64,000 nucleotides of DNA, taken from Rhizobium sp. RU33A. GTDB taxonomy: Bacteria; Pseudomonadota; Alphaproteobacteria; Rhizobiales; Rhizobiaceae. Numbering within the stretch: position 1 is the first letter of the stretch; every line of letters begins with the position of its first letter. The stretch spans positions 682,001 to 746,000 of the forward strand of contig NZ_FTMQ01000002.1 in the NCBI RefSeq assembly GCF_900156055.1, written 5' to 3'. The position numbers were made by a program, and so were the translations under genes. Positions 34,201 through 42,357 of the stretch are shown here, one piece after another. Under the pieces are notes generated by a model. The model was not told where the DNA came from and did not search any database. It saw only the letters and a program-made list of their open reading frames with translations.

Positions 34201-35296
34201 CGATACATCTTCGACCCGTCGCCACGAGGGTACCGGTCTCGGGCTCGCGATCACCGGCGGTCTCGTGCGCCTCTTCGGGGGCAAGCTGCAGGTCGAATCC
34301 GAGGTCGGGCGCGGCTCGGCCTTCACCGTCGAATTGCCGCTCGCCATTGTTGCCGAGCGCCGCGGCCAGAAGGAACTGCCTGCTACCGTCAAGGATGCGC
34401 GGGTGCTGGTCATCGATGATAACGCCGTCAATCGTCGCATCATCACCGAGCAACTGGAGATGTGGGGTTTCGACGGTCTGGCTGTACCGGACGGGCTGAC
34501 CGGCATCGATATTCTCGGTGCCGCTCATGCTGAGGGGCTCGCGATCGATGTCGTCGTCGTCGACTACCAGATGCCCGACATGAACGGCATCGACGTGGCG
34601 AAGGCGATCCGCAGCGATCGTCGCTTCGACGATATTGCCCTGGTCTTCCTGACCTCGATGGACATGGTCGGCGATGACAGGCTGTTCGAAAGCCTGAAGA
34701 TCCAGGCGCATCTGATGAAGCCTGCGCGGGCAAATGTGCTTCGCGGTGCGATCATCGATGTGGTGCGAACGGCGCGCGTTCATGGCGTGAACTCGCCTCG
34801 CTTGCGTAGTATGTCGTCACCTGCGCTGCTTGCTCCCCGCGCGCCTCTGCCGGTGGAGCCCAGGCCAGCGCCTGTCGCCGCTCGCGATGATGGTGCGCTA
34901 CGAGTCCTGATCGCCGAGGACAATGCGGTGAACCAGATCGTTTTCCGGCAGATCCTCAGCGGAAGCAGCATCGCTTATCGCATTGTGGGCAATGGGGAGG
35001 AGGCCGTCGAGGCCTGGCGCAGCGAGCCGCCGGATCTTATTCTGATGGATGTCTCGATGCCGGTCATAAACGGCCACCAGGCGACCGGCGCGATCCGGGC
35101 GGAAGAGGCGACGCGCGGCGGAGGACGGATCCCGATCATCGGCGTGACCGCCCATGCGCTCGACAGCGACCGTGAGGCTTGCCTTGCCGCCGGCATGGAC
35201 GACTATCTCTCCAAGCCGATCTCGCCGGAACTTCTGATGCGCAAGATCGAGCAATGGAGCAGCAGACCCGTCACCGGGATCGCCGTCGAAGGCTGA
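31280..35296 (+). CDS. multi-PAS hybrid sensor histidine kinase with two receiver domains
   Basis: A 1338-residue soluble kinase. About six PAS-like units precede the kinase core: around 10-110, 140-250, 275-385 (LMASLPVGIIVLDPDLQ), 395-505 (RAALEQMPVPVFIRNPDR), 525-640 (LQVMPVGVVIINSDYM) and 660-775. The H-box NMSHEIRTPMNGVLGMAELL has its His near residue 805, and the ATPase domain has NLLGNAIKFTEKGHV, DTGIGIP and GTGLGLAI. Receiver 1 has VVVDYQMPDMNG (Asp about 1095) and receiver 2 has LILMDVSMPVING (Asp about 1257) with KPIS. It uses a TTG start at 31280, chosen for GGAGGAGGGA 9-10 bases upstream. No membrane segment is seen, so it senses a cytoplasmic signal. No output gene is adjacent. 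Confidence 0.9.
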   Translation: MIRGSDLLDLVCDKIAVLDLPSYVKDSELRYVAVNAAFADLHNLSVESFVGRSDREILGGDLDALRDDRERRVLVFGEDEALQLRAEPGGPTRVLHIERFFDDDDRIYLFAFMEEKRAATPSGPSADPAALGRLPSIALFQAVLEQYPIATYVRSADHRLLFANCVYSQMVGRPIEDLLGRTEQENFPELGQEYFEGNQRVLECGVTEEYQDNFIRADGTRIPVLSRTGAVTGPDGERYIVGSITDLSPLRDEQEKLESVRQESEALQSQLHSLMASLPVGIIVLDPDLQISFANAAAVEMTEFDASQKLEGMSYRDFLTRAMVRTMPNLPSEEIDERVAYRIEQVLSLAEGPLVDVKTPSGRALAGGSRRLEGGRILLTYTDVSDIYQREEETLLYRAALEQMPVPVFIRNPDRRMIYVNKAYEDLHGQRREDIYGLTEEELWPENGQIMKEENLRIFATGEMIEKNREVVVRDGQEISVITRLSRITTAQNKHYLVGSVNDISMLKKGQEALVAAQARAEALYADIVSMLQVMPVGVVIINSDYMVEFANEKCRDIWRWPADMQLSGLSFRSYCEQNHKLGYAWPGVEFEEGYRARIAQFEALEGSHVNELAYDDGKFVLATITRLHDRKILLTYSDLTEMRQREREIDEAQQKLERLGRFVQESMRMMTQGLMMIEQGRIAEVNPSFSRILDLPESLVTSGANWRPIFEYCAARGDFGDDASSILQQWQSALQSANAVSTNFLVDGKTWVKLEATFGGNRSCVVVLTDFTELKEREAKLEVLLARSEAADKAKSDFLANMSHEIRTPMNGVLGMAELLSKSELDSRQKTFVDIMVKSGNALLTIINDILDFSKIDAGQLKLRKSPFDPVEAIEDVATLLSAAAAEKDIELVVSGDQKVRHTFMGDPGRFRQIVTNLLGNAIKFTEKGHVHVEVSADAIAEGQAILKLRIEDTGIGIPQDMQAKIFEKFSQVDTSSTRRHEGTGLGLAITGGLVRLFGGKLQVESEVGRGSAFTVELPLAIVAERRGQKELPATVKDARVLVIDDNAVNRRIITEQLEMWGFDGLAVPDGLTGIDILGAAHAEGLAIDVVVVDYQMPDMNGIDVAKAIRSDRRFDDIALVFLTSMDMVGDDRLFESLKIQAHLMKPARANVLRGAIIDVVRTARVHGVNSPRLRSMSSPALLAPRAPLPVEPRPAPVAARDDGALRVLIAEDNAVNQIVFRQILSGSSIAYRIVGNGEEAVEAWRSEPPDLILMDVSMPVINGHQATGAIRAEEATRGGGRIPIIGVTAHALDSDREACLAAGMDDYLSKPISPELLMRKIEQWSSRPVTGIAVEG

Positions 35297-36022
35297 TTAG
35301 GCCGAGCGCCTGACGCCGGACAGCATTTCCCGCTTGCCCGCGAAACCCGGTCGTCGTTCGACGTCGAAACCCGCCGCGATCAAGTTGCGCCGGACGAAGC
35401 CTGCTGCGGCATAGGTCGCGAAGCTGCCGCTCTCTCTCGTCGTGTCGTGGACCCGCTGCATCAATTCCGCCGACCACATGGCGCTGTTGCGCGACGGCGC
35501 AAAACCGTCGAGGAACCAGGCATCGAAGGTCAGTGTGCTTGCCGTCAGGTTCTCCAGCGCATCCCCGCAGACGACGGACAGACGCGTCTTGTCATCAAGA
35601 TCTATTTCAACGACGCCTGAAGGATCCGTCGGCCAGAGCGAGACCAGCGCCTGCCGCTCGGCATCGATCTCCGGCCAGCGCGCGAGTGCGCGGTCGATCT
35701 CTTCCGCCTGCATGGGGAAGAGCTCGAAGGAGACGAAGTGGAGGTGAGCGCCGGGACGACGATGCTCCTTCCACTGCCGCCAGGTCTCGCAGGCATTCAG
35801 CCCGGTGCCGAAGCCGAGTTCGCCGATGGTGAAGCTCTCTGTCGTCTGCCAGCGCTCCGGCAGTCCGTTGCCGGCCAGGAAGACGTGGCCGCATTCGAGC
35901 CGGCCATCGGTCTGGCAATAAAAATGATCGCCAAAGGCGGTGGAAAAGGGCATATCGCCGTCGTGCCAGGCCAGCGGTGCCTGAGTGTCGCCGGTGCCTG
36001 GCGGATAATTTGAATGGGTCAT
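35297..36022 (-). CDS. mnmD: tRNA (5-methylaminomethyl-2-thiouridine)(34)-methyltransferase
   Basis: SAM-dependent enzyme for the last step of mnm5s2U34 synthesis in the tRNA wobble position. The 241-residue protein keeps the MnmD/MnmC1 hallmarks: PFSTAFGDHFYCQTDG, the SAM motif FTIGELGFGTGLNACETW, DAWFLDGFAPSRNSAMWS and FATYAAAGFVRRNLIAAGF. Its stop abuts the stop of the hybrid kinase with no spacer. Its ATG shares a CATG with an ATG of the divergent FAD oxidoreductase. In E. coli these two activities are fused in MnmC; here they are separate, head-to-head genes. Confidence 0.9.
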   Translation of the reverse strand: MTHSNYPPGTGDTQAPLAWHDGDMPFSTAFGDHFYCQTDGRLECGHVFLAGNGLPERWQTTESFTIGELGFGTGLNACETWRQWKEHRRPGAHLHFVSFELFPMQAEEIDRALARWPEIDAERQALVSLWPTDPSGVVEIDLDDKTRLSVVCGDALENLTASTLTFDAWFLDGFAPSRNSAMWSAELMQRVHDTTRESGSFATYAAAGFVRRNLIAAGFDVERRPGFAGKREMLSGVRRSA

Positions 36023-36026
36023 GGTG

Positions 36027-37229
36027 ATGTCCGATAAAACGGCTGCGATGTCAGGTCAATTGCGCGCCGATCTCGTGATCGTCGGTGGCGGCATCATGGG
36101 CCTCTGGGCGGCGCTGAAGGCAGAGCGCCGTGGCATCGATACGATCCTGATCGACGGTGACGGTATTGCGAGCGGTGCGAGCGGCGGCCTGCTCGGCGCC
36201 TTGATGGCGCATATGCCGGATCGGTGGAACGAGAAGAAGCAGCTGCAATTTGAGGGGCTGTTGTCGCTCGAGGCGGAGATTGCTGCGCTTGAGAGCGAAA
36301 CGGGGCTCTCGGCCGGCTATCGGCGTTGTGGTCGTCTTATCCCCTTGCCGAAGCCGCATCTGAGACCAATTGCCGAACGCCATTCGGCAGAGGCGGCGAC
36401 GAACTGGAACCAGGAGGGCAGGGTCTTTGACTGGGACGTCCTGGACGAGAGCCCCTTTGCCGATTGGCCGTCGCGGAATTTTTCTGAGGCCGGCGTCGTG
36501 TTCGATCGCCTCGGGGCCCGTGTCTCGCCGCGTGCTTTGACGGCCACGATCCGGGCGCGTCTCGAACGATCGGGGCGTGTGCGGTTGCTGGTCGGGGCCG
36601 CCGTGCAATCGATCGATGCGCCGGCAAGCCAGGTGAAGCTCGCCGACGGGACGGTCATCGGATACGGGGATCTGCTGGTCGCGGCCGGTGTCGGGTCCTT
36701 CCCGCTGCTCGAAGCCATCGGACCTACGCTTCGCAAGCCGCTCGGACGGGGTGTGAAGGGTCAGGCGGCGCTGCTCAAACTGGACCTGCCGGCGGATCTG
36801 CCGCTCCTCTATCTCGACGGTCTCTATGTGGTGCCGCATGAAGGCGGGCTCGTCGCCATCGGCAGCACCAGCGAAAATACCTTCGAGGATCCATTCTCGA
36901 CGGATGCGCAGCTGGATGCTCTGATCGCCGAGGCGAGGGAGCTTGCACCGGTGCTGCGGGAAGCCGAGGTGGTCGAATGCTGGGCGGGGCTTCGCCCCAA
37001 GGCAGTGGATCGGGATCCGATGGTCGGGCCCCATCCTGACCATCCGCAAGTGCATGCGCTGACCGGCGGCTTCAAGGTGAGTTTCGGTATCGCGCACCGG
37101 CTGGCGGATGCCGCTCTCGATTCGATTGGCGGTGAGGCCTTATCTCTGCCTCACGGTTTTGCCCTTGCCCATCACCTTTCAGTGGCTGCGCGTCGCGCAG
37201 GCGATGAGCAATTTACCGAAATACCCTGA
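36027..37229 (+). CDS. FAD-dependent oxidoreductase (DAO family), possible MnmC2-like
   Basis: A 400-residue flavoprotein with Rossmann motif DLVIVGGGIMGLWAALKAE at about residues 15-33, the DAO-type GASGGLLGALMAHMP segment and a C-terminal ECWAGLRPKAVDRDPMVGP with TGGFKVSFGIAHRLAD, typical of D-amino-acid oxidase/MnmC oxidase folds. The position head-to-head with mnmD suggests the carboxymethyl-removing oxidase step of U34 modification, but general DAO enzymes look similar. The start is uncertain: ATG at 36021, 36027 or 36048. 36027 is used; 36021 would overlap the mnmD start codon on the other strand. Confidence 0.8.
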   Translation: MSDKTAAMSGQLRADLVIVGGGIMGLWAALKAERRGIDTILIDGDGIASGASGGLLGALMAHMPDRWNEKKQLQFEGLLSLEAEIAALESETGLSAGYRRCGRLIPLPKPHLRPIAERHSAEAATNWNQEGRVFDWDVLDESPFADWPSRNFSEAGVVFDRLGARVSPRALTATIRARLERSGRVRLLVGAAVQSIDAPASQVKLADGTVIGYGDLLVAAGVGSFPLLEAIGPTLRKPLGRGVKGQAALLKLDLPADLPLLYLDGLYVVPHEGGLVAIGSTSENTFEDPFSTDAQLDALIAEARELAPVLREAEVVECWAGLRPKAVDRDPMVGPHPDHPQVHALTGGFKVSFGIAHRLADAALDSIGGEALSLPHGFALAHHLSVAARRAGDEQFTEIP

Positions 37230-37366
37230 AATCAAAGGGGGTGTCTCCGGGTCCTGTCGCGAATTTGCCTCGCGCGCTTCGTGATACTGTCATGCAAATC
37301 ACCTATCCACCGGGTTGTAACGGCAACTGCTAAAGTGCCGTCGCGAGCCAGTGCGAGGTGCTCGAC

Positions 37367-38074
37367 ATGCGCTATGCCATCTGCTTTACGCCGCCTGCCC
37401 GTGATCCGCTCGCCGATGCAGCGGCGCGCTGGCTTGGCCGCAACGTGTTCTCCGGCGAGGCGGAGGAGCATCCGGGGCTGAAGGGCCTTGGTGTGCACGA
37501 GATTGCCTTTCACACGGCCCTTCCGCGACGCTTCGGTTTTCATGCGACCTTCAAGGCGCCATTCCGCCTTAGCGAAGGTTCGAACGAGGCCTCTCTGCTA
37601 CGTGACCTGATGCATTTCGCCGGCCGGATGGACCCGGTCGTCTTGCGCGGACTTTCGGTTGGCCGGATCGGCGACGTCTTCGGGCTCATCCTGCAGCGGC
37701 CCTGCCCGGAGGTCGATCATCTCGCGGCCTCCGTTGTGCAGGCCTTTGATGGTTTTCGTGCGCCGCTTTCCGAAGTCGAGATCGAACGGCGCAATCCCGA
37801 CCGCTTGTCTGCGCCGCAGTTCAGCAATCTCAGCCGCTGGGGCCATCCTTATGTGATGGACGAATACCGTTTCCATATGACACTGACGGGGCCGCTTCTG
37901 GCGCGCGATTTCCCGCGAATCGAGCAGGGCTTGAAGGCGCATTTCGATCCCGTGCTGGCCGAGCCTGTTGTGGTGACCAATCTCGCGCTGTTTGTCGAAA
38001 CTGAACGTGGCGCGCCGTTTACCGTACATTCGCTGCATCCTCTGGGCCGGGTTTCTAGCCGCAAGATCGCCTGA
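37367..38074 (+). CDS. DUF1045 2H-phosphoesterase-like protein
   Basis: A 235-residue protein with the two His-x-Thr motifs of 2H phosphodiesterases: HATFK near residue 60 and HMTLT near residue 170. It belongs to DUF1045, best known from phosphonate operons, but often linked with purine genes in rhizobia. The start at 37367 (MRYAICFTPPA) has GAGGTG 6 bases upstream; a GTG three codons earlier is possible. It precedes puuE by 91 bp in the same direction. Likely to act on a cyclic or linear nucleotide phosphate; the substrate is unknown. Confidence 0.82.
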   Translation: MRYAICFTPPARDPLADAAARWLGRNVFSGEAEEHPGLKGLGVHEIAFHTALPRRFGFHATFKAPFRLSEGSNEASLLRDLMHFAGRMDPVVLRGLSVGRIGDVFGLILQRPCPEVDHLAASVVQAFDGFRAPLSEVEIERRNPDRLSAPQFSNLSRWGHPYVMDEYRFHMTLTGPLLARDFPRIEQGLKAHFDPVLAEPVVVTNLALFVETERGAPFTVHSLHPLGRVSSRKIA

Positions 38075-38165
38075 CGCCTGTGCGCTGCAGCAAAATGCGT
38101 GTTTTCCATCTCGACAGGCGCCGCCCTCGCCAATAGCCTCGCGTCAAAACACGAGAGGTGAACCG

Positions 38166-39086
38166 ATGACGACTGCTCCTTATCCCCGCGACCTGATCGG
38201 CTATGGCCGCGATATTCCCGATCCGAAATGGCCTGATGATGCGCGGATCGCGGTGCAGTTCGTGGTGAATTACGAGGAGGGCGGCGAAAGCTGCATTCTC
38301 GACGGCGATCCAGCTTCGGAATGCCTGCTGTCGGAAATCGTCGGCGCACAGCCCTGGGCCGGCCAGCGCAATCTCAACATGGAGTCGATTTACGAATACG
38401 GCTCACGCGCGGGCTTCTGGCGGCTTTGGCGGATGTTCACCGAGCGCAAGGTTCCGGTCACCGTCTATGGCGTGACGCTCGCCATGGCGCGCAACCCGGA
38501 AGCCGTTGCCGCGATGAAGGAAGCCGACTGGGAAATCGCCAGCCATGGCTATCGCTGGCTCGAATACAAGGATTTCCCAGAAGACGTCGAGCGCGAGCAC
38601 ATCCGCGAGGCGGTTCGCCTGCACAAGGAACTGACCGGCTCGCATCCGCTCGGCATGTATCAGGGCAAGCCTTCTGACAACACGCTGCGCCTCGTGATGG
38701 AGGAAGGCGGTTTCCTGTATTCCTCGGACAACTATTCCGATGACCTGCCGTTCTGGGTGCCGGATCTCGACGGCAAACCCTTCCTGATCATCCCCTATAC
38801 GCTCGAAACCAATGACATGCGCTTTGCCACGCCGCAGGGCTTCAACACCGGCGACCAGTTCTTCACCTATCTCAAGGACGCGTTCGACGTGCTCTACGAG
38901 GAAGGGAAAAACGGCAGCCCGAAGATGATGTCCGTCGGCCTCCACTGCCGCCTCGTCGGACGTCCCGGGCGGGCGGCGGCCCTGGCGCGGTTCATCGATT
39001 ATGTGACTGGCCACGAGAAGGTCTGGGTGCCCCGGCGCATCGAGATTGCGGAACACTGGCACAAGCATCACAAACCGGCGTGGTGA
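38166..39086 (+). CDS. puuE: allantoinase PuuE (polysaccharide-deacetylase fold)
   Basis: Hydrolyses allantoin to allantoate. The 306-residue protein has the family sequence RDLIGYGRDIPDPKWP at the N-terminus, FVVNYEEGGESCILDGD, EIASHGYRWLEYKDF with the catalytic-site His of the NodB-like fold, and GLHCRLVGRPGRAAAL. This is the metal-independent PuuE class, distinct from the amidohydrolase AllB. The start at 38166 has GAGAGGTGA 5 bases upstream. It provides one step of the guanine-to-glyoxylate route encoded across 37-60 kb. Confidence 0.93.
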   Translation: MTTAPYPRDLIGYGRDIPDPKWPDDARIAVQFVVNYEEGGESCILDGDPASECLLSEIVGAQPWAGQRNLNMESIYEYGSRAGFWRLWRMFTERKVPVTVYGVTLAMARNPEAVAAMKEADWEIASHGYRWLEYKDFPEDVEREHIREAVRLHKELTGSHPLGMYQGKPSDNTLRLVMEEGGFLYSSDNYSDDLPFWVPDLDGKPFLIIPYTLETNDMRFATPQGFNTGDQFFTYLKDAFDVLYEEGKNGSPKMMSVGLHCRLVGRPGRAAALARFIDYVTGHEKVWVPRRIEIAEHWHKHHKPAW

Positions 39087-39093
39087 GGGCCTG

Positions 39094-39273
39094 ATGACAA
39101 CACTCGGCGACCTCAAGTCCAAGCTCATGGATTCCCCGGCATTCCGTGCCGAGTATGAGAAGGCCTGCGTCGAGTATCAGGCGATCGAAGCCGAACTCGC
39201 GGCTTCCGTCAGCAACAAATCCCGCAACACCGCAGCTGGCTCGGACAGGTCCGTGCCTGATCGCAGCCAATAG
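39094..39273 (+). CDS. short XRE/antitoxin-like N-terminal fragment (59 residues), possibly a remnant
   Basis: MTTLGDLKSKLMDSPAFR followed by AEYEKACVEYQAIEAELA resembles the N-terminal lead of HigA/XRE-type antitoxins that precedes their helix-turn-helix. The helix-turn-helix itself is missing. After about residue 38 the frame reads polar, low-similarity sequence while running antisense over the last ~97 bases of the LysR gene. ATG 39094 has GAGGG 5 bases upstream and starts 7 bp after puuE. Either a truncated antitoxin gene cut where the LysR gene now ends, or a genuine short protein. Confidence 0.45.
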   Translation: MTTLGDLKSKLMDSPAFRAEYEKACVEYQAIEAELAASVSNKSRNTAAGSDRSVPDRSQ

Positions 39274-40055
39274 GCCTTGTCCTCATCGGCGGCTTCATCG
39301 AACAGCACGCTCAGCGTGCCCGCTGCCAGATGGTCTGATATCAGGGCTGTCGGGCAGAGGCCGATGCCGAGGCCCGAGAGCACCGAACTGACCAGCAGAT
39401 TGAAATCGGCATAGAGCGGTCCCGAGGGTGTCGAGCCTCCAACGCCACGTGCCGCGAGCCAGGATTGCCAGGCGGCCTCGGTCGCGTCGTGCAGCAGGTC
39501 CTGTTTCAGGAGGTCGGCGGGTGTTGTAATCGGTCCATGTCGATCCAGATAGCTCGGCGCACAGGTCGGGCGGGTGGCGGCGTCCAGAATACGCTCGGCG
39601 CGACCCGGCGGACGGGTGCCATGACAGATCAGCAGATCTGCGCCGGCTTCGTCCGGGGTCAATGCGCCGAGCGGATAGACGATAGAGACCTGGATATCGG
39701 GATGTGCTGCGCGGAAGCGGGGCAGACGGGGGCCGAGCCAGTGGGTGACCACCGAGGGCATGCAGGCGAGGCTGGCGCGGGCCAAGGATTTGCGGCCGGT
39801 CAGCCGCTCTGCGGCGCGGGCGATGTGGCCGAGGCCTTCCGAGCAGGCGGCGCCGAGCTCGCGTCCGTCGGCGGTGAGGCGCACGCCGCGTGGGCGGCGT
39901 TCGAAGAGGGCCAGGCCCAGCCAATCCTCCAGCGCCTTCACATGCTGGCTGACGGCGGTTGCCGTCATGCCGAGTTCGGTCGCAGCCTGCAGGAAGCTCT
40001 CGCGGCGGGCGGCGGCTTCGAAGGCGCGGAGTGTCGGGAGCGGTGGCAGTTTCAT
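39177..40055 (-). CDS. LysR family transcriptional regulator
   Basis: A 292-residue regulator of the GcvA-like branch. The HTH covers residues 4-60 (LPTLRAFEAAARRESFLQAA and TATAVSQHVKALEDWLG), followed by FERRPRGVRLTADGREL and a periplasmic-binding-protein-like effector domain. It is divergent from a DUF1989 gene, with a strong dyad 7 bp upstream of its start codon, so it probably controls itself and that gene. The 3' end overlaps the antitoxin-like fragment on the other strand. The effector may be a purine-pathway intermediate (inference). Confidence 0.9.
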   Translation of the reverse strand: MKLPPLPTLRAFEAAARRESFLQAATELGMTATAVSQHVKALEDWLGLALFERRPRGVRLTADGRELGAACSEGLGHIARAAERLTGRKSLARASLACMPSVVTHWLGPRLPRFRAAHPDIQVSIVYPLGALTPDEAGADLLICHGTRPPGRAERILDAATRPTCAPSYLDRHGPITTPADLLKQDLLHDATEAAWQSWLAARGVGGSTPSGPLYADFNLLVSSVLSGLGIGLCPTALISDHLAAGTLSVLFDEAADEDKAYWLRSGTDLSEPAAVLRDLLLTEAASSASIA

Positions 40056-40061
40056 GACTCT

Positions 40062-40084
40062 ATGACTAAGTCAGACTTGGTCAT
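40062..40084. promoter_or_regulatory. 10+10 bp dyad between LysR and DUF1989 genes
   Basis: ATGACTAAGT and ACTTGGTCAT flank CAG and are inverted copies with one mismatch. The inner part AAGT-CAG-ACTT is fully symmetric. The location just upstream of the LysR ATG and ~85 bp before the divergent gene is typical for a LysR recognition site. Confidence 0.6.
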
Positions 40085-40168
40085 GGGGCAAGAAGAGAGG
40101 CAGTTGTCTTGATGGGGCAGGTGGGGCACCTTGGGGATCAAATCTTGATGCCCACTCCGGAGCCGCGC

Positions 40169-41026
40169 ATGTCTTCCTTTAACGCAAACATCCCCGTTCC
40201 CGCCGATGCGGCTGCCCGCCGCGCCGTGAAGCCGGTCGTGTGCTATCCGGTCGAGTCGCTTGTTGCTCCTGACATGAGCATTCTGGAACGGGCGCGCGCG
40301 ACGATGGAGAAGGTCGGCGAAGTGATCGTTCCGCCGCGAGAGGGCAATACCTTTGAGGTGCCGAAGGGGCATTTCTTCCGCATCGTCAGCGTCGAGGGGC
40401 CGCAGGTTGGCGACCTCAACCTTTGGAACGCCAACGATCTCTCTGAGCGCTTCTTCTCCGGCAAGACGCGGGCGCTGCATGCGACGCATGTGACGACCGG
40501 CAACCGTCTCTGGAGCAATTTGCCGTCGCTTCGCCCCATGGCGACGATCAGCCATGATACGCTCGGCTGGTACGGCTTCGACGAATTCGGCGGCGGGGTA
40601 CATGACGTGATCGGCACGCGCTGCGACCCCTATACCAACCGGCTGCTCTCAGGCGGCGACTATCATCACTGCTGCCATTCCAACCTCTGCCGCGCACTGG
40701 CGCATCATGCCGGTTCCGACATCAAGTCAGTCGAGCCGCATGTGCATGACGTGCTGAACGTATTCATGTGCACCGGTTTCACCCGCGATACCCAGCAGTA
40801 TTTCATGAAGGCGAGCCCGGTTCGTCCCGGCGACTTTCTTGAAATGTTCGCGGAGATTGATCTCTTGGGCGCGCTCTCGGCCTGTCCGGGTGGCGATTGC
40901 AGCACCAGCCATTCGAGTGACGTCGCCAAGTGCTATCCGCTGAAGGTGGAGATCTACCGGCCGGATATGGCCTTGCTCGTGGATTGGCCGTTTCCGGAGC
41001 GGAACGGGTATCAGTTGCAGGTCTGA
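40169..41026 (+). CDS. DUF1989 (urea carboxylase-associated) family protein
   Basis: A 285-residue protein. The stretches KGHFFRIVSVEGPQVGDLN, GNRLWSNLPSLRPMATI, HDVIGTRCDPYTNRLLSGGD, HHCCHSNLCRAL and SACPGGDCSTSHSSDVAKCYP are the signature of DUF1989. Its Cys and His clusters suggest a metal site. Relatives sit beside urea carboxylase genes, and here it lies among purine-degrading enzymes whose final products include urea. The start at 40169 has GGAG 7 bases upstream; 40148 is an alternative. A terminator follows. Confidence 0.88.
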   Translation: MSSFNANIPVPADAAARRAVKPVVCYPVESLVAPDMSILERARATMEKVGEVIVPPREGNTFEVPKGHFFRIVSVEGPQVGDLNLWNANDLSERFFSGKTRALHATHVTTGNRLWSNLPSLRPMATISHDTLGWYGFDEFGGGVHDVIGTRCDPYTNRLLSGGDYHHCCHSNLCRALAHHAGSDIKSVEPHVHDVLNVFMCTGFTRDTQQYFMKASPVRPGDFLEMFAEIDLLGALSACPGGDCSTSHSSDVAKCYPLKVEIYRPDMALLVDWPFPERNGYQLQV

Positions 41027-41033
41027 AACGACA

Positions 41034-41061
41034 AAGGGCCCGGCAGCGATGCCGGGCCCTT
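41034..41061. terminator. terminator between DUF1989 and alcohol dehydrogenase genes
   Basis: AAGGGCCCGGCA pairs with TGCCGGGCCCTT around GCGA, a 12 bp perfect stem with A and T ends between convergent genes. Confidence 0.9.
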
Positions 41062-41080
41062 CTCATTCGGTCTTCGAAGC

Positions 41081-42127
41081 TCAGCCCTTGTCGAGCGTCG
41101 CCATGTCGATGACGAAGCGGTAGCGGACGTCGCTCTTGATGACGCGCTCATAGGCTTCGTTCACCTGGGCGATGTCGATGATCTCGATCTCCGGGGTGAT
41201 GTCGTGCTTGCCGCAGAAGTCCAGCATTTCCTGGGTTTCCTTGATCGAGCCGATCATCGAGCCGGCGAGCGAGCGACGGCCGGCGATCAGGGCAAAGGCA
41301 TGCACGGGGACCGGGTTTTCCGGCACGCCGAGCAGGACCATGGTGCCGTCGACCTTCAGAAGGTTCAGGTAGGCGTTCCAGTCGATCTCGGCACTGACGG
41401 TGCAGAGGATCAGGTCAAAGGAGCCGGCGAGCGTCTTGAAGGTCTCCGGATCCGAGGTGGCGTAATATTCCTTGGCGCCAAAGGCGAGGCCGTCCTCCTT
41501 CTTCGACAGGCTCTGGCTGAGTACCGTGACGTCAGCACCCATGGCGGCGCCGATCTTGACGCCCATATGGCCGAGACCGCCCATGCCGATGACGGCGACC
41601 TTCTTGCCGGGGCCGGCCTTCCAGTGGCTGAGCGGCGAGTAAAGCGTGATGCCGGCGCAGAGCAGCGGGGCTGCCTTGTCGAGCGGGATGTTGTCCGGGA
41701 TTGAGAGGACATAGTCTTCCTGCACGACGATGGAGTCGGCATAGCCGCCCTGCGTCGGGGTCACGCCGTCGACTTCCGTGGAGTTATAGGTGCCGACGAG
41801 GCCAGGCATATACTGTTCGCGGTAGAGATCGCGTTCGCAATGCAGGCAGGAATTGACGAAGCAGCCGACGCCGACGCGGTCACCGACCTTGTATTTCGAA
41901 ACGCTTGAGCCGACTGCTGTCACGATGCCGGCGATCTCGTGGCCGGGGACCATGGGGAAGGTCGAGTTACCCCATTCGTTGCGGGCCTGGTGAATGTCGG
42001 AATGGCAGATGCCGGAGAACTTGATCTCGATCACCACGTCGTCGGCGTTCGGTTCGCGACGCTCGAAGGTGAAGGGAACCAATGGCTTGGAGGCATCCGT
42101 TGCGGCATAGCCTTTGGCAATCGGCAT
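41081..42127 (-). CDS. zinc-dependent NAD(P) alcohol dehydrogenase (YahK/CAD-like)
   Basis: A 348-residue medium-chain dehydrogenase. The catalytic zinc region is [15 protein letters not shown] with [13 protein letters not shown] structural-zinc-like Cys cluster ([17 protein letters not shown]) follows. The nucleotide motif is [20 protein letters not shown], and [13 protein letters not shown] is typical of cinnamyl-alcohol-dehydrogenase/YahK enzymes that reduce aldehydes with NADPH. The start at 42127 has AAAGGAT 6 bases upstream. Monocistronic, with no visible link to its purine neighbours. Confidence 0.9.
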   Translation of the reverse strand: MPIAKGYAATDASKPLVPFTFERREPNADDVVIEIKFSGICHSDIHQARNEWGNSTFPMVPGHEIAGIVTAVGSSVSKYKVGDRVGVGCFVNSCLHCERDLYREQYMPGLVGTYNSTEVDGVTPTQGGYADSIVVQEDYVLSIPDNIPLDKAAPLLCAGITLYSPLSHWKAGPGKKVAVIGMGGLGHMGVKIGAAMGADVTVLSQSLSKKEDGLAFGAKEYYATSDPETFKTLAGSFDLILCTVSAEIDWNAYLNLLKVDGTMVLLGVPENPVPVHAFALIAGRRSLAGSMIGSIKETQEMLDFCGKHDITPEIEIIDIAQVNEAYERVIKSDVRYRFVIDMATLDKG

Positions 42128-42357
42128 GGGGTATCCTTTCAAAAGTCATGGGAGAAGCGTGCTGTAGATAGGTCGATCCGGGGCGCCTGCAAGCGAAGGA
42201 CCCTGGCGATTGCGTTGAAAGTGCCTGTCGGCTTCGGAAACTCGACAAGACGAGGGGGCTCGGCTAATTCTTGTCATCAACTGCTTCGCGGGATGCGCGG
42301 GCAGGCCCTCCTCGCCGCTGTTACAGCTGCGGCCTCACATGATATTGGATTGACGGC

